NCBI GenBank assembly: GCA_028274465.1
Contig: CM051456.1
Span: 44,328,870-44,392,869, forward strand
Direction of reading: 5' to 3'
DNA from: Plantago ovata
Lineage: Eukaryota; Streptophyta; Magnoliopsida; Lamiales; Plantaginaceae
DNA length: 64,000 nt
In this document: in pieces, positions 46,989 through 58,047 of the stretch
Layout of the letters: every line of letters begins with the position of its first letter
Position numbering within the stretch: position 1 is the stretch's first letter
Made by a program: the position numbers and the translations under genes
The notes under the pieces: model-generated
Seen by the model: the letters and a program-made list of their open reading frames with translations, nothing else
Told to the model about the DNA's origin: nothing
The model's database searches: none

Positions 46989-48183
46989 AGATCATCGAAG
47001 TACCGGACTCTCCCGAAAAATCGGGTGGGGTGAGGCCCGGGGCCAAGGCTTGTCGGAGGTTTCTTTCTTTCACGATCCTTCGGCCGGTTTGAAGTGGAGG
47101 GACCTGATGATCTCCAGTAGTGACCAGGTTGAGCTCGATCGGCTATCGGACGGAGAGATCAGGGCTAAGGCTGCTTCCCTACAGATGCAAGTAAGTTCTG
47201 CTTTATCCTTCGTATTTAAATTTTTTGTCGGATGTATATGCTATCCGCCGAACTGATTTCGATGCATCCTTTTCCGTGATTTTGAGTTTTTTTTCTTCGG
47301 CCGAACGTTCATGCAACCCGTCGAACTGATTTTGATTTTTGTAATTGTCTGTCAGATGCTCACGGTTGCGAGGAACTTCGATAGCCGTTTGGAAAAGAAC
47401 ACACAATCATCCGAGGGGGTTGATGCTAAGTTGTCCGATGAGAAGCGGCTGAGGGAGAAGCTTCAGGAGGGGTACGCCCGGAAAGAGAAAGAGCTCAAGG
47501 AGGCCACTAAGGAGTTAGCTCGTCTTCGAGAGGAGAAAGTTTCGGTGGATGGGAAACTTTCGGTCGTGGAGCGAAAAAATGCGGACCTTGTCGCCAAAGT
47601 TGGGCAATTGGCCAAGGAGAGAGAGGGGTTCGAGACAGCCCTCCGAAAGACCCAAGAAGAGCTCTTCAAGAAGGGGAAGTTTGCCCGGATCGAAGCCGTC
47701 CGTGACTTTGTCGGATCCGGTTCTTGCTCGTATATGTTAAGCAAGCGGGATGCGGAGGCTCTGCTTAAAGCTCGGGACAAGACTCTGGCCCAACTCAAGT
47801 TCGGGGGTAAGCTACCATCGGATTTCGACCTTACCGGGGTGGTTGACCCGGAGAAAGACAACGAAATGAAAACCCCGGCTGCCGAAGTAGTGACGGGCAA
47901 AGATGGGAAAGAAGTTGATGAAGAGGCGATGTACGATGCCTTGTGTAAGGAAGAATTCTTCGCCCTAGCCCACCCGGACGAAGCCGTTGGTTCTGCCTCT
48001 GCTCCCTCCATCCCTTCGTGGGTCGTGCCTTTATGTGAGTTAGGGAATCTGGACCTTTCTTCTGCTGGAGTTAACTTGGGGAAACTTTCTTACAAAGATT
48101 TCGATTCTCTCTGCCAGTTCTTCTTGGGCGATGATAGCCTAAGCGACACTGCCCGGAGCAATCCGCCTGGAGATCATTCTTGA
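46989..48183 (+). CDS. Antisense extra ORF of element D, intact C-terminal part
   Basis: End of exon 2 (to about 47192), an intron to 47355, then an open final exon from 47356 to the stop at 48181-48183. The product is a long coiled coil (LREEKVSVDGKLSVVERKNADL region) followed by KFARIEAVRDFVGSGSCSYM, then an acidic tail ending in PPGDHS. This is the only copy that reaches the natural C-terminus and that has CGA instead of TGA at the shared nonsense site. Without the duplications it would follow directly on the N-terminal part at 41069. Tat-lineage antisense ORFs are known; their function is not. Confidence 0.65.
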
Positions 48184-48751
48184 AGACTTGGGATGCCAAG
48201 TTCTTTTGTAATGCTTTTATCATTCGAACAATTTTAATCACGGTCGAACTAATTTTATTCATGTTTTGTATGGAATTCGGGTGGTAGCCATCGAATTCCT
48301 TGATGACTTGTCGAACTAATTTTAATCATGCTTTGTACGGAGGAATTCGGGTGGTATCCATCGAATTTCTTCAACCCCGTTATGGGTCTTGCGTATGAAA
48401 TGTGGACATGTTTTTCTCCGATATGCTTATTGTTTCGGTCATCTTGTAGGTTCGAGTGTTTTGTGGCAATATTACTTTAAAATAATTGCGTCACTCTTTG
48501 TTACTTATCTATCGGACGATTCGTCCGAAAGTAATAAGCTTTCGGGTAGCGTATTCGACAAGTAGAACCACGTCGGATTGTCTATATCGAATCATCTCCC
48601 TCATCTCGAAAGTACAATGTTTTCGAGGGTCGGGGTATTCGGACAGATTACTTTTCCGTCGAAATAGTATCTTTCGATATACCCTCGCGATCCTTTGGAT
48701 CCGTTGTTTTAGTGCATCATTTGTGACTTTGTTCGATGGTGTTTATCGAAA
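48184..48751. other. Spacer with a short tandem repeat, up to the gap
   Basis: Separates the convergent 3' ends of the antisense ORF and pol. A unit of about 68 bases (GTCGAACTAATTTTA..., GAATTCGGGTGGTA) is repeated at about 48243 and 48310. No gene is seen. Confidence 0.65.
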
Positions 48752-48851
48752 NNNNNNNNNNNNNNNNNNNNNNNNNNNNNNNNNNNNNNNNNNNNNNNNN
48801 NNNNNNNNNNNNNNNNNNNNNNNNNNNNNNNNNNNNNNNNNNNNNNNNNNN
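48752..48851. other. Assembly gap (100 N)
   Basis: Exactly 100 N, placeholder of unknown length, in the spacer between the antisense ORF and the integrase end. Confidence 0.98.
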
Positions 48852-48929
48852 CGAAAGTATGTCGAAATAAGTACGTTTTGAAACTTTAATAAGTACGTTC
48901 GGTGGCATGCCCCCTTTTTCAGTGACGAC

Positions 48930-50260
48930 CTATAAAAGGTGGTTTGGTAAAGGAGTTTTACAAAAAGTAGGTAGGCCTGTGGCCTGCCGAATTGTCCATT
49001 TTACCTGAACATTGTTCAAAAGAGGGGGGGGGGTTTTCGAATGCTTGAATGGATCGGAGATGCCTAGGAGTAGTATTTCCTCAAGTTCTTGATGTTCCCA
49101 TGGTCGATCCACTCGATTGCCTTCCAGATCCTCTAGTTTGTAGCTTCCGTTGGAAAGTACTTCGGTAACTCTGAAGGGTCCTTTCCAGGGCTCTTGAAGT
49201 TTCCCAACATTTTCGAGGATATTCGCCTTTCGCAGCACAAGGTCTCCCCAACGTTGAGGTCTCTTTTGATGAGGTTTTTGTTGTAGGCTTTAGTCATCAT
49301 TGCTTGGTACCGCATCACCCGGCCTCGTACTTCTTCTCTTATCGAGTCCATCAAGTCTAGCTCTAAGGCTCGGGCTTCTCCATTGAGGTGGGGGTCATAC
49401 TCCTTGACTCTGAGCGATTCGGCGGCAATTTCGCACGGAATGACCGCCTCTGAACCGTAAACCATGCAAAAAGGGATTTCACGGGTAGCTGTTCTCTGGG
49501 TGTTCGATAGGCCCATAAAACCCCGTGCAATTCATCCCGCCCACTCGGCTTTCGACTGCCCTAACGTTTTTTCGAGGTTATCGATGGTATTCGATTGGTA
49601 ACCTCTGTTTGTCCGTTCGCTTGTGGATGACCTACTGAAGTGAAACTCTGCTTGATTCCCAGCTCAACGCACCAAGATCGAATCTTTTTATCGGTAACTG
49701 GGCCCCATTGTCGGATACAATGACTCTTGGGAGTCCGAATCGGCAAATGATGTTTCTCCAATGAAATCTCTTACGACTGATTCGGTGATTCTTCCTACGG
49801 CTTCAGCTTCGACCCACTTTGAGAAATACTCCACCGCGACTATGAGGAACTTCTTCTGATTAGTGGAGGTAGGGAGCTTTCCCACATGTCGATGCCCCAT
49901 CTATCGAAAGGACAAGATATTAGAGTGGGGATGAGGGGTCCTCCTGGAGCTTTGCTGTTGCGAGCGAATCTTTGGCATTCGTCGCATTTCTTAGTTCGGG
50001 CTTTGAATCCTTGATGATGGTGGGCCAGTAGAACCCTTGGCGTCGAATTTTTTGTGCCAAAGCCCTTCCTCCCGAATGATTTCCTCAACTTCCGGCATGC
50101 ACTTCTTCTAACAAGATTCGTGCTTCTTTTTCGTTGACACACTTCAGATGTGGCCCATCGAACGATCGTTTGTATAGGTCGGATCCGTCCCAAAGAAAAT
50201 ATTGGGATCTCCTTCTGAGCCTTCGAGCCTCCGTTCGATCCTGAGGAATCACTCCTTGCT
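48930..50260 (-). pseudogene. int: Integrase of element D, parental copy
   Basis: Would insert the cDNA into chromosomes. From high to low coordinates: zinc-binding region, CDECQR, DRWGID, FLIVAVEYFSKW, then WCVELGIKQSFTSVGHPQANGQTEV with the third catalytic Glu region (about 49590-49680), VYGSEAVIP, and a C-terminal part with KLEDLEGNRVDRPWE (about 49080-49140). Frames break near 49205, 49560, 49700, 49885 and 50010, mostly through single-base deletions relative to units 1 and 2. Some may be sequencing or assembly errors, given the element's youth. Confidence 0.85.
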
Positions 50261-50529
50261 TGTAAAGCTGTAAAAAGAAATAATCCCGTGGTTGGGGGTG
50301 TTTCCTATTTGGAAAATAATTGGGTCCACGCTTGGTGGTTTCGTTGTGAGGCTTCGAATTTTCTACCTTGATGTCCGCCAGCCATTTTGGTCGGATTCTA
50401 AGGTATTGACTTCGAGACCTCGCTGCCTTTTGAGTTTATCCATTCCGATGGCAGGTTTGTGTACCGTCATGAGGGTGACCTGATTGTGAGAGCATAATTT
50501 TTATAAGTTTTTGAAATGGATCCGTTTTC

Positions 50530-51046
50530 CACGGATCGATTTGATTTGTTCGGGGTAGGAACATACCTGTCGGGTAGCAATCGTTTGTGACGAGCTCCCG
50601 AATTTTGCTAGGCCGTCCGCGATTTGGTCGAGCGTCTGAGATATTTGTGATATTTCAACGCTTTGAATTTCGGAATGATGTCCTTGAGTTTCGCTAAGTA
50701 TAGCTTCATGGGCTCTTCCTTTGTTTCGAATGCTCCCGCATGTTGTTGGGCTACCAGTTGCGAGTCGGTGTACAGATGTACGTGTTTGGCTCCTCCTTCA
50801 AGCGATAATCGAAGGCCGATGAGGGCGGCTTCGTATTCCGCTTCATTGTTGGTCGCGGGGAAAGCAAGGCGTACGGCAAAATCCATTTCGGTCCCGAGAG
50901 GGTCGATCATGTGGATTCCCACTCCCCCTTGGCATCTAGTGGACGAGCCGTCGACAAAATGTCCCATCTTGGTTCCATATTCTGGCCTTTAGAGAACGCT
51001 TCGACGGTACATACAAGTTCGATGTCCTCATTAACTCCGAGGAAAA
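50530..51046 (-). pseudogene. rnh: RNase H of element D, parental copy
   Basis: Degrades the RNA of RNA-DNA hybrids. Motifs: FVDGSS, GGVGI, NNEAEYEAALIGL (Glu), YTDSQLVAQQ (Asp). Two or three one-base deletions compared with units 1 and 2 (for example near 50958 and 50664) break the frame. It continues upstream without a gap into RT. Confidence 0.85.
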
Positions 51047-51055
51047 ACTCCGCAA

Positions 51056-52238
51056 TCACTTGTGCTTTTTTCCGTTCGGGGCTTGGAATTCGAGAGTGTA
51101 CTCCATAAGTTCGATAGCCCACTTCACCAGTCGGCCCGATAGATCGGGTTTCCCTAGGATTCTTTTCAAGGGGTGTGATGTCAAGACCACGATTTCGTGA
51201 GCTTGGAAATAGGGTCGGAGGCATCGAGATGCCAACACCACGCAGTAGGCTAGTTTTTCGATATCCAAGTAGTTAAGTTCGGCCATCGTGAGTACTTTGC
51301 TCAGATAATAGATTGGCTGGTTTGGTTCCCTTCTAGCTTTACCAGTACTGAGCTCACAACTTCTCGGGAGATGGCTACATGTAGATATAAGGTATCTCCC
51401 TCTTTTGGCTTCGAGAGAAGGGGTGGTCTCGAAAGATGGCTTTAAGGTCCGTGAGGGCCTTTTCGGTTTCTCACTCCACTCGAAATTTTTGCTATTCCTG
51501 AGAACTTTGAGGAATGGGAGGCTCTTCTCCCCGGATCTAGCGATGAAGCGGCTTAGAGCAATGACTCTCCCGATCAATTTCTGAACCTCATTGATGTTTC
51601 GAGGACTGGGGAAGTCCAACAGAGCCTTGATTTTGTCGGGGTTGGCTTCGATCCCTCTTTGGGTGACCATGTAACCAAGGAACTTCCCTCCTTTGACACC
51701 GAAGGTGCATTTCGAAGGATTGAGTTTCATTCCGAACTTCCTCAGAATCTGGAAGCATCGACCTAAGTGTTCGACATGGTCCTTCGCTTCGACACTTTTG
51801 ACCAGCATGTCCTCGACGTACACTTCCATTGTCCGCCCTATCTCTTGTTCGAACATCATGTTGACCAATCGCTGGTAAGTTGCTCCGGCGTTTCGCAATC
51901 CGAAAGGCATGACTTTAAAGGAAAAAAACCCCGAATGGGTGGTGAAGGCCGTTTTATCCACATCTTCTCGGGCCATGGCCACTTGGTAGTAGCCTTGGAA
52001 TGCGTCCATGAAGCTAAGACGTTCGGCACCTGCTGTCGAATCGACCAGCTGGTCGATGCGGGGCAGAGGGTACGGGTCCCTTGGGGCAGTGCTTGTTGAG
52101 GTCGGTGAAATCATTGCACATTCTCCACTTTCCGTTCCCTTTTCCTACCAAGACGACGTTACACAACCAATCAGAGAATTTGGTAGCTCGGATGTGTCCG
52201 GCCTTGAGTAATTTCGCGACCTCTTCGTCGATGATCAA
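51056..52238 (-). pseudogene. rt: Reverse transcriptase of element D
   Basis: Copies the element RNA into DNA. Seen in order: VVLVGKGNGKWRMCNDFTDLNK (N-terminal fingers, 52238-52080), then, after a frame change near 52080, PYPLPRIDQLVDSTAG, LSFMDAFQGYYQVAM (first Asp), MPFGLRNAGATYQRLVN, and the catalytic box YVEDMLVKS at 51800-51830. Known Ty3/gypsy enzymes have YVDD; here the first Asp of the pair is encoded GAG (Glu). The thumb and connection follow (GYMVTQRGIEANPDKI), then RNase H. Another frame change lies near 51350-51400. Confidence 0.9.
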
Positions 52239-53520
52239 GTTCTTCTCACGGTTGAAATTCTCTGTCTTTGACTAACGGGCTTAGCTTTGGGATTCACATT
52301 GAGCCGGTGCACGATGATTCGAGGATCAATCCCCTTTAGGTCTGTCGTTCCCCATGCGAACACATCTGAGTTCGTCCTCAAGAAAAGGACTAAGGCTAGC
52401 TCGAGATCTTCTGGTAAGTCGGTCGCAATCTTGGTTGTTCGGTTCAGAGATTCCTCGAACAAATGCAAGTCCCTCACTTCCGAACACGGTTCGAGAGTTC
52501 CCTTCGACGGTGGTGTGTCAAAATCGAATTGGTCATTATCGACGATCAAGCATTGTTTTTTCGACGATGGTGTGTCGAAACTCTCCTCTCCAATGGTTTC
52601 GGGTCCTGAAGTTGGGGGTTTTGTGGATGCACAGTAACACTCCCACGCTTCCTTTGGGTCGCCTTTGACTTCTCCTACGCCGCACTCCGTAGGGAATTTC
52701 ATCTTGAGGTGGTATGTGGATACAACCGCTTGAAACCGATTCAGGCCGGGCCGCCCAAAAAGTACATTGTAGCCCATGGGTTCGTCTACCACTACAAATT
52801 GGCAATTGTATGTGGCTCTTGCAGGTTTGGTTCCTAGAGACGTAACTAGCCAGATAGTCCCCAATGGCTTAACCACGGAGCCGCCGAACCCGGAGAGTTG
52901 CGTCGAAACCTCCGAAAAGCCTTGTCCTTCGATCTTCATTTTTCTTAAGGTGGAGGTAGTGATGACATTCACCGAATTCCCCGTGTCGACAAGTATTTTT
53001 CGGACAGGGAATCCCGAAATTACCATTGAAACGACGAGGGGAAATTCGGATCCTGGTTTCGTGTCACCTCGGGGGGAGGGACATCTGATTCATCGAAAGT
53101 TACCGCCTGACTTTGGACCTCGAGGCTACCTACATTAAAGGTTGGAGATCCTTCGGCGTAGGCGTTGTGCATTCGTCGGGCTGTTCGGTTCCTTTCTTTT
53201 CGAGAGTCTCCTCCTGCTGGTCCCCCCGCTATGTACCGAATTTCGTCGTAAATGGGATCATTTTCGAAATTGTTTTCTTCAGTTCGAGTACCCTTGGATT
53301 CCTGGTAGACGTCCGACTGCATCGGCAATGGGGGTCGAAGTGGTGCGGATCGAACTATCTCGGACTTCCTTTTGCTCACGGGCCTTATCGTGAGTACCCC
53401 GTTTTTATGGGTGTATTCCTCCGCGTATCCTTCCAACACTATCCGGTCCAGCTCTTCATTGAGTACGATGCAACGGTCGGTGCCGTGTCCTAGTTGCTTG
53501 TGGAACTCGCAAAACTCCTC
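52235..53520 (-). pseudogene. pro: Gag C-terminal knuckle region and aspartic protease of element D
   Basis: Starts with the Tat-type CEFHKQLGHGTDRC motif near 53470-53515, followed by VLEGYAEEYTHKNGVL. The protease follows with KILVDTGNSVNVI (active Asp) near 52980-53000 and the conserved GYNVLFGRPGLN near 52740-52770, then a linker to RT. One frame shift near 53025 separates the two halves. The protease part (263 residues) is otherwise open. Confidence 0.85.
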
Positions 53521-53730
53521 AGATCTCCGTGTGGTGTTCGTTTCCCTGTGCTTTTTGGGCCAACGGATGAAAGAGGAATCTTCGAAAAGTGTGAAGACCT
53601 GGCGCTGGGGGTACCGAATGGGCCTCGGATTCTTTCGATGCAGACGCCTTTCGCCATATCCTCGGTCTTTTGGAGGATCTTTCGGGGGTCCTCTTTCCTC
53701 CTTGACGGTGGTTTTGCTCCTCTCTTGCTT

Positions 53731-55129
53731 CTAACCTCTGGGGGGTGTTTCTTCACGGTCTCGGTTCGGGGACGTTCCGAAGGCTAGTCTAGCTTCCTTA
53801 TTCATCCTCTCTTCTTCGATGTACTTGTTCACAATGTTTGATAGAGCTTCGGCTGTTTCTGGCATTTCCCTCGAGACTTTGGAAGCCAAGCCCCTATTTC
53901 GAGTGTTTGTGAAGAGGGTTTGTCTTCGGAAGTTCATGGGGTGGTCATCTACTTGCAATGCCACCGCGTCGAATCGTTGCCACCATCGCCGGAGGGGCTC
54001 GTCCTTTTTCTGGATAATGTCTTGTAAGCAACTACTGGATTGTCGAGATTTCTTGTAGTCTGTAAAGTGTCCTAGAAAGGCATGTACCAGGTTTGAATAA
54101 GATCGAATGGATCCTTCAGGCATATTGTAATACCATTCGGTGGCAACTCCTTCGAGAGTACCAGGAAAGACGATCACCATTCCCTTCTCGTCATGTCCGT
54201 AGGTTTGCATCATGTTCTCAAATCTTACTCTATGTTCGTGGGGACATGTTGTTCCAGAGTACTTGGGGAGGTTCTTGGGTATCTTTCGATCCACCGGGAT
54301 CGAATGACTCATAAGTCGTGACGATAGTGGATTCGGAGCGAGGCCTTTATCTCGGCCAGAAGTTTTGATCGCACTGTACTTTCGTGCTTCACGTTCGTCT
54401 GTTCTCCTTATGTCGTCGGTATCGTGGCGAGGTCTTTTCGGGTTTCTGGCCTCTTGCTTTTTCCGGTCGTGTGCCCGGAGTAGCTCCTCGTACTTCTCCC
54501 TTTTCCGTTCTAACGTTCACCGGTCATGGTCGGAGCAATCGTCATCTGATATTTCCATGACCTCCTCTGGTATCGAATGGAGAGCACCGGTTCGAGGGTA
54601 GCATTCCGTGTCGAACCCTTTCCTTTATAATTTAAACCATTCCCCCGTGGGGTGACAACTGAACTTCCCGCGCTAGTTCCCGAACTACGGGGGCCGGGTT
54701 CTCTCCTCTTGCTGGTGGACTTTGTGGCCTCCGCAGATTGTTTGCTTCGAGTGGAAGCGCTTCGGGTTGATCCGCTCTCCGCAGCTTTCGCTGGGGGTGG
54801 TCGATTGTGGTCGCTCGGAGTAGGGGCCTTTTCGGCCGGTTTCTTTGGAGGTAGCCGGCGGTCGACTATGTCCTCGCATACGCTTCATACCAGCTTCGCT
54901 AACTGTTCCTCCGTCATCAGAATTTGCGGCGCGGCCTTGTCGGTTCTCGTATCGAGGTACCTTCCGAGTGGGAAGGTGACCCAGGGGGAGTGTGCTCGGG
55001 AGAGATTTCATTCTCTTCTCGCCCTGAGATGTTGTTCGCTGTGTCTTCCAGATCCTTGGGGTCGGCGGTAGCGTCATCTTGATCTTTGGTGGTGGTTCCC
55101 GGTTGCTTCCCGATTTTCCGTTTTGCCAT
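53731..55129 (-). pseudogene. gag: gag of element D
   Basis: Capsid-type protein. The ATG at 55129 (MAKRKIGKQPG) is the first after the primer site. The N-terminal part is charged and low in complexity. The core (54312-53731) has the retrotransposon gag fold sequence: PKNLPKYSGTTCPHEH, ATEWYYNMPEGSIRSY, LVHAFLGHFTDYKKS, EPLRRWWQRFDAV. Frames are broken between 54917 and 54312 by more than one indel. The core matches the Tat/Retand type. Confidence 0.85.
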
Positions 55130-55146
55130 GGCTTTTGTCACCGTTT

Positions 55147-55162
55147 CCCACAGACGGCGCCA
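55147..55162 (-). promoter_or_regulatory. Primer binding site of element D
   Basis: TGGCGCCGTCTGTGGG on the minus strand, three bases inside the 5' LTR; a primer site of the type common in Tat-lineage elements. Confidence 0.8.
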
Positions 55163-55165
55163 AGA

Positions 55166-55625
55166 TGATGAAGGCTAAATAGGTCTAAGTATCTAACTCA
55201 CCATCTCTCGTTCCATGGGAGCCTATGGAAGGAGTACGTTTACTGATGGGCGATGATATGAACCTGCCAAAAGGGAAGATTAATGGGGAGGGGAATTAGG
55301 ACCGGCCTACCGAAGTTAGACCGGAGCCAAATTAATGTAGTGAGAAGATTTTAGCATAGTTAGGCGATAGATGAATAATAATTGAGGGTAATAAATGGAG
55401 ACATATTTATAGGATACGGAGTAGGCCCCCCCTTTTCTGACAGCTCTCGATAAGCTTTGTAAGGTACTGTAGCTCTTTTCGAGTGACTAGGTAGCTTCGA
55501 CCAGTATCGTCCGGGGGGTCGTTGCACAGGGTGTTTCGAGGGTATCTGCACCCGAAACCACGGGGTATTCTTCGACCTCTATATATATGTTTCGGTATGC
55601 AGGTAGTACCACGTATCCCCTATCA
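55166..55625 (-). repeat. 5' LTR of element D
   Basis: 460 bp, ends in CCCTATCA and is followed by the AAAAG duplication. The TATAAATA box for minus-strand transcription is at 55404-55411. Confidence 0.95.
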
Positions 55626-55630
55626 AAAAG

Positions 55631-57041
55631 AATGTAATGTTTGTACCATTTTTTCGTGAGCGAGTGACAGTAGTAATGCTAGTACCTATAGTACCGGACC
55701 CAGGGTAACAGCTCCTTAGTACAAAGAACCCCACGGAACTTTCACACCACTCGAACAATTTACACCGAGTATTCGCATCATGTTATGGTTCTTAGGCCAA
55801 CTCACTCCACATCACCATTACAAAGCCGTACCGGTTGCCGTATTACCATTATCGAGTACATCTAGAAACCTAGTACGGGCCATGATATTTGAGATTTTTC
55901 GAACAGGGTTTTAACCAGATGGTCAAATAATTTGGATCTATTTACCATTTGAATCACACCACAAAATATCTTACCATTTGGTTTTATTACTTACCGTTTG
56001 GTCTCATTTTTTTAGATTGGTTAGTTTTAAAAAAATACATAGGATCTAAAATATAAGTATCGGGTACTGAAACTAATGGGATACTAAGTGTCGGGTACTA
56101 AAAATTTAGTTTACGGTACCAAAATTAGGGGGTACTAAGGTGTTGGGTACCTAATTATATCTATTTAGGTACTATAACTAGCGGGGTGCTAAAATGGGAG
56201 TACCCGTAATATTGCACCGTAATATTCAAGTGAAAATTATTCACAAGTAACAATCAGATGTATAAATATAAAATAACCCTTACTACGTAAAGATTTCACA
56301 ATTTAAGTGAGACTAAAGTGTTAAAGTTACAAGTCAATGGTCCATGGTGAAATTAGAGGAAGAAACTTTGTTACCAAGTTTCATCAATTCATTATTATTT
56401 TATAAACAAATAATATACGATAACAAATGGCAGATTTATGTTACTCACTGGCACCTCATCTTTACTCCACCACTACACGTATCAAAGCTATAACCATAGC
56501 TTAACATTTCTATTATGCATCAAATAATCGTTTCCTAAAATTTAGGTAGCAAAGTCCTTGTTTCATGCCTCATACCTCTTTAACTCTCTTTCCTAATCAA
56601 CCCATTAGTCTCACGAATGAAGGATGAATAAAATAAATGAGAGATGTGAAAAGTAAAGACAGAGAGAAATGAAGTTAAATGTTATGATCAGTCCATGCAT
56701 ATCTCCACTTGAATCGCATATTATCCATCTATCGGAATTAATGATACGACTGAATATGCGAGCAATCGGATGGGTGCAGCTTGACGTTTGACGGGACGAA
56801 CTATGTTGTCGCATAACTGATTTCTTGGAAGGACATATGAAGATGATGGAGAAAGCTAACTTATAGACGAAGATCCGAAAAGGTGGATCACTGAACGATT
56901 TTATTACCCTACTCATTTACATTTAAGTTACTACATCTATGTCTAATTAGTTATTAATTAACTAGCCAAGCACCTGATCTCTCGAATGACAAGAAAGTTA
57001 GCAGTTTACTAGTAAAATCACTTAATGGACCAATGGAGTAG
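55631..57041. other. Repeat tract, right half, then unassigned AT-rich DNA
   Basis: Continues the GTACC-rich tract: joined to the sequence left of element D it rebuilds a site like 39385-39412. 56040-56220 is a run of imperfect GGGTACTAAAA-type units. 56240-57041 has no recognisable content. Confidence 0.6.
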
Positions 57042-58047
57042 CATTGATGTTACTAAAATATGTCCAGTCTCGTCCTAGTTTGTCTAACATGCGAATTAGG
57101 GCGACCCGAAATCTCCAAAGTACTTAGAAACTGCGAGGATGCTTCCGATGCGAGTGACGATATACCGAGAGGTAGCTCCCTCGAGTAAATTGGCACATCC
57201 GGAACCATGCACCTTCAGGTTCCAAATATGTTCGGGACCAAGAGTCTATGGAAATTGCCTGTAAAGGTCCTAACGGCCAGGGCCATAACGGCGTATACCG
57301 GAGATCTCAGAGTGGCATGCTTCCGGATGCTATATCCAAGGTCTAATACTTATGTATACGGGGACCACGATAAAGCATCTGGATTTGTCAATAACATATA
57401 GTTGCATAACACAAGTGGATAAGTCAAGGCCGATATTTATCCTTACACGATCATTGGACCACGTCCATGACTGTCAAGGTATAGCCTACCAACCACATAT
57501 TTGTTGTGACACTTGGCAGAATGTTGTGATGGCAATGACATGCGCTCCTCTGAGGTCTATAGAAGGAGTGGTTCCCATAGAAAAAGCTAAGGTGGAAAAC
57601 ACATTAGGGCAACACTCTCAAGAACTTCACTTCACCAGGTACAACCTTGAGTCTTCTTGGTTGGAAGCTCAAAGCAACAACAAGAGTGGATCTTGAAAAT
57701 CCATCTTGGAGAAATATCATTCATCGTTACTGTTATATTCACTACACTCACCGTCACAAGTAACCTACATACACACTGTTCCATATTCACAAGTTCGGCA
57801 TTCAACCACCTTCAAGTAAAGTCTTCCAAACCGGTTTGACCAAAAGCCAGACCGTGCAACACATGCACACCCCCCCCCAGGTAGATATTACTCGTGGAAG
57901 GACGATCGAAGTTCAGGCTTGCTACCTCCTTCAGCTCCGAGGAGTCAGACTAGAAGATTTTGAGGTCGGATAAAGCAGAGAGTCACGGTTCAGGAGGACA
58001 AGACAAGGCCGCACCCGGAAATAAGATCCTACCTTTTTCAGCTATGT
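57042..58047. repeat. Unclassified dispersed repeat, no recognised gene
   Basis: The first 100 bases are a diverged copy of 13838-13939. Short plus-strand frames (57207-57401, 57352-57696) have no motif I know. A run of C lies at about 57870. Confidence 0.45.

Larger units (their letters stand above)
39841..55625 (-). mobile_element. Element D: young Tat/Retand-type Ty3/gypsy retrotransposon
   Basis: LTRs 39841-40299 and 55166-55625 both run TGATGAAGG...CCCTATCA and differ at about three positions. The target-site duplication is AAAAG (39836-39840 and 55626-55630). The primer site (55147-55162) and PPT (next to 40299) place transcription on the minus strand. Order from the 5' end: gag, protease, RT, RNase H, integrase, spacer, then an antisense spliced ORF next to the 3' LTR. 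Gag and pol sequence plus an antisense extra ORF are hallmarks of the Tat lineage. The length is inflated by about 4.5 kb of tandem chimeric units (42527-46988). Confidence 0.93.

Noticed and set aside
52287-53787. Plus-strand ORFs of 84-126 residues over gag and protease of element D
   Set aside because: Shadows of the minus-strand gag-protease genes, with no domain of their own.
57207-57839. Overlapping plus-strand frames as a gene
   Set aside because: Frames are short and shift repeatedly, and I found no family resemblance. Kept only as an unclassified repeat.
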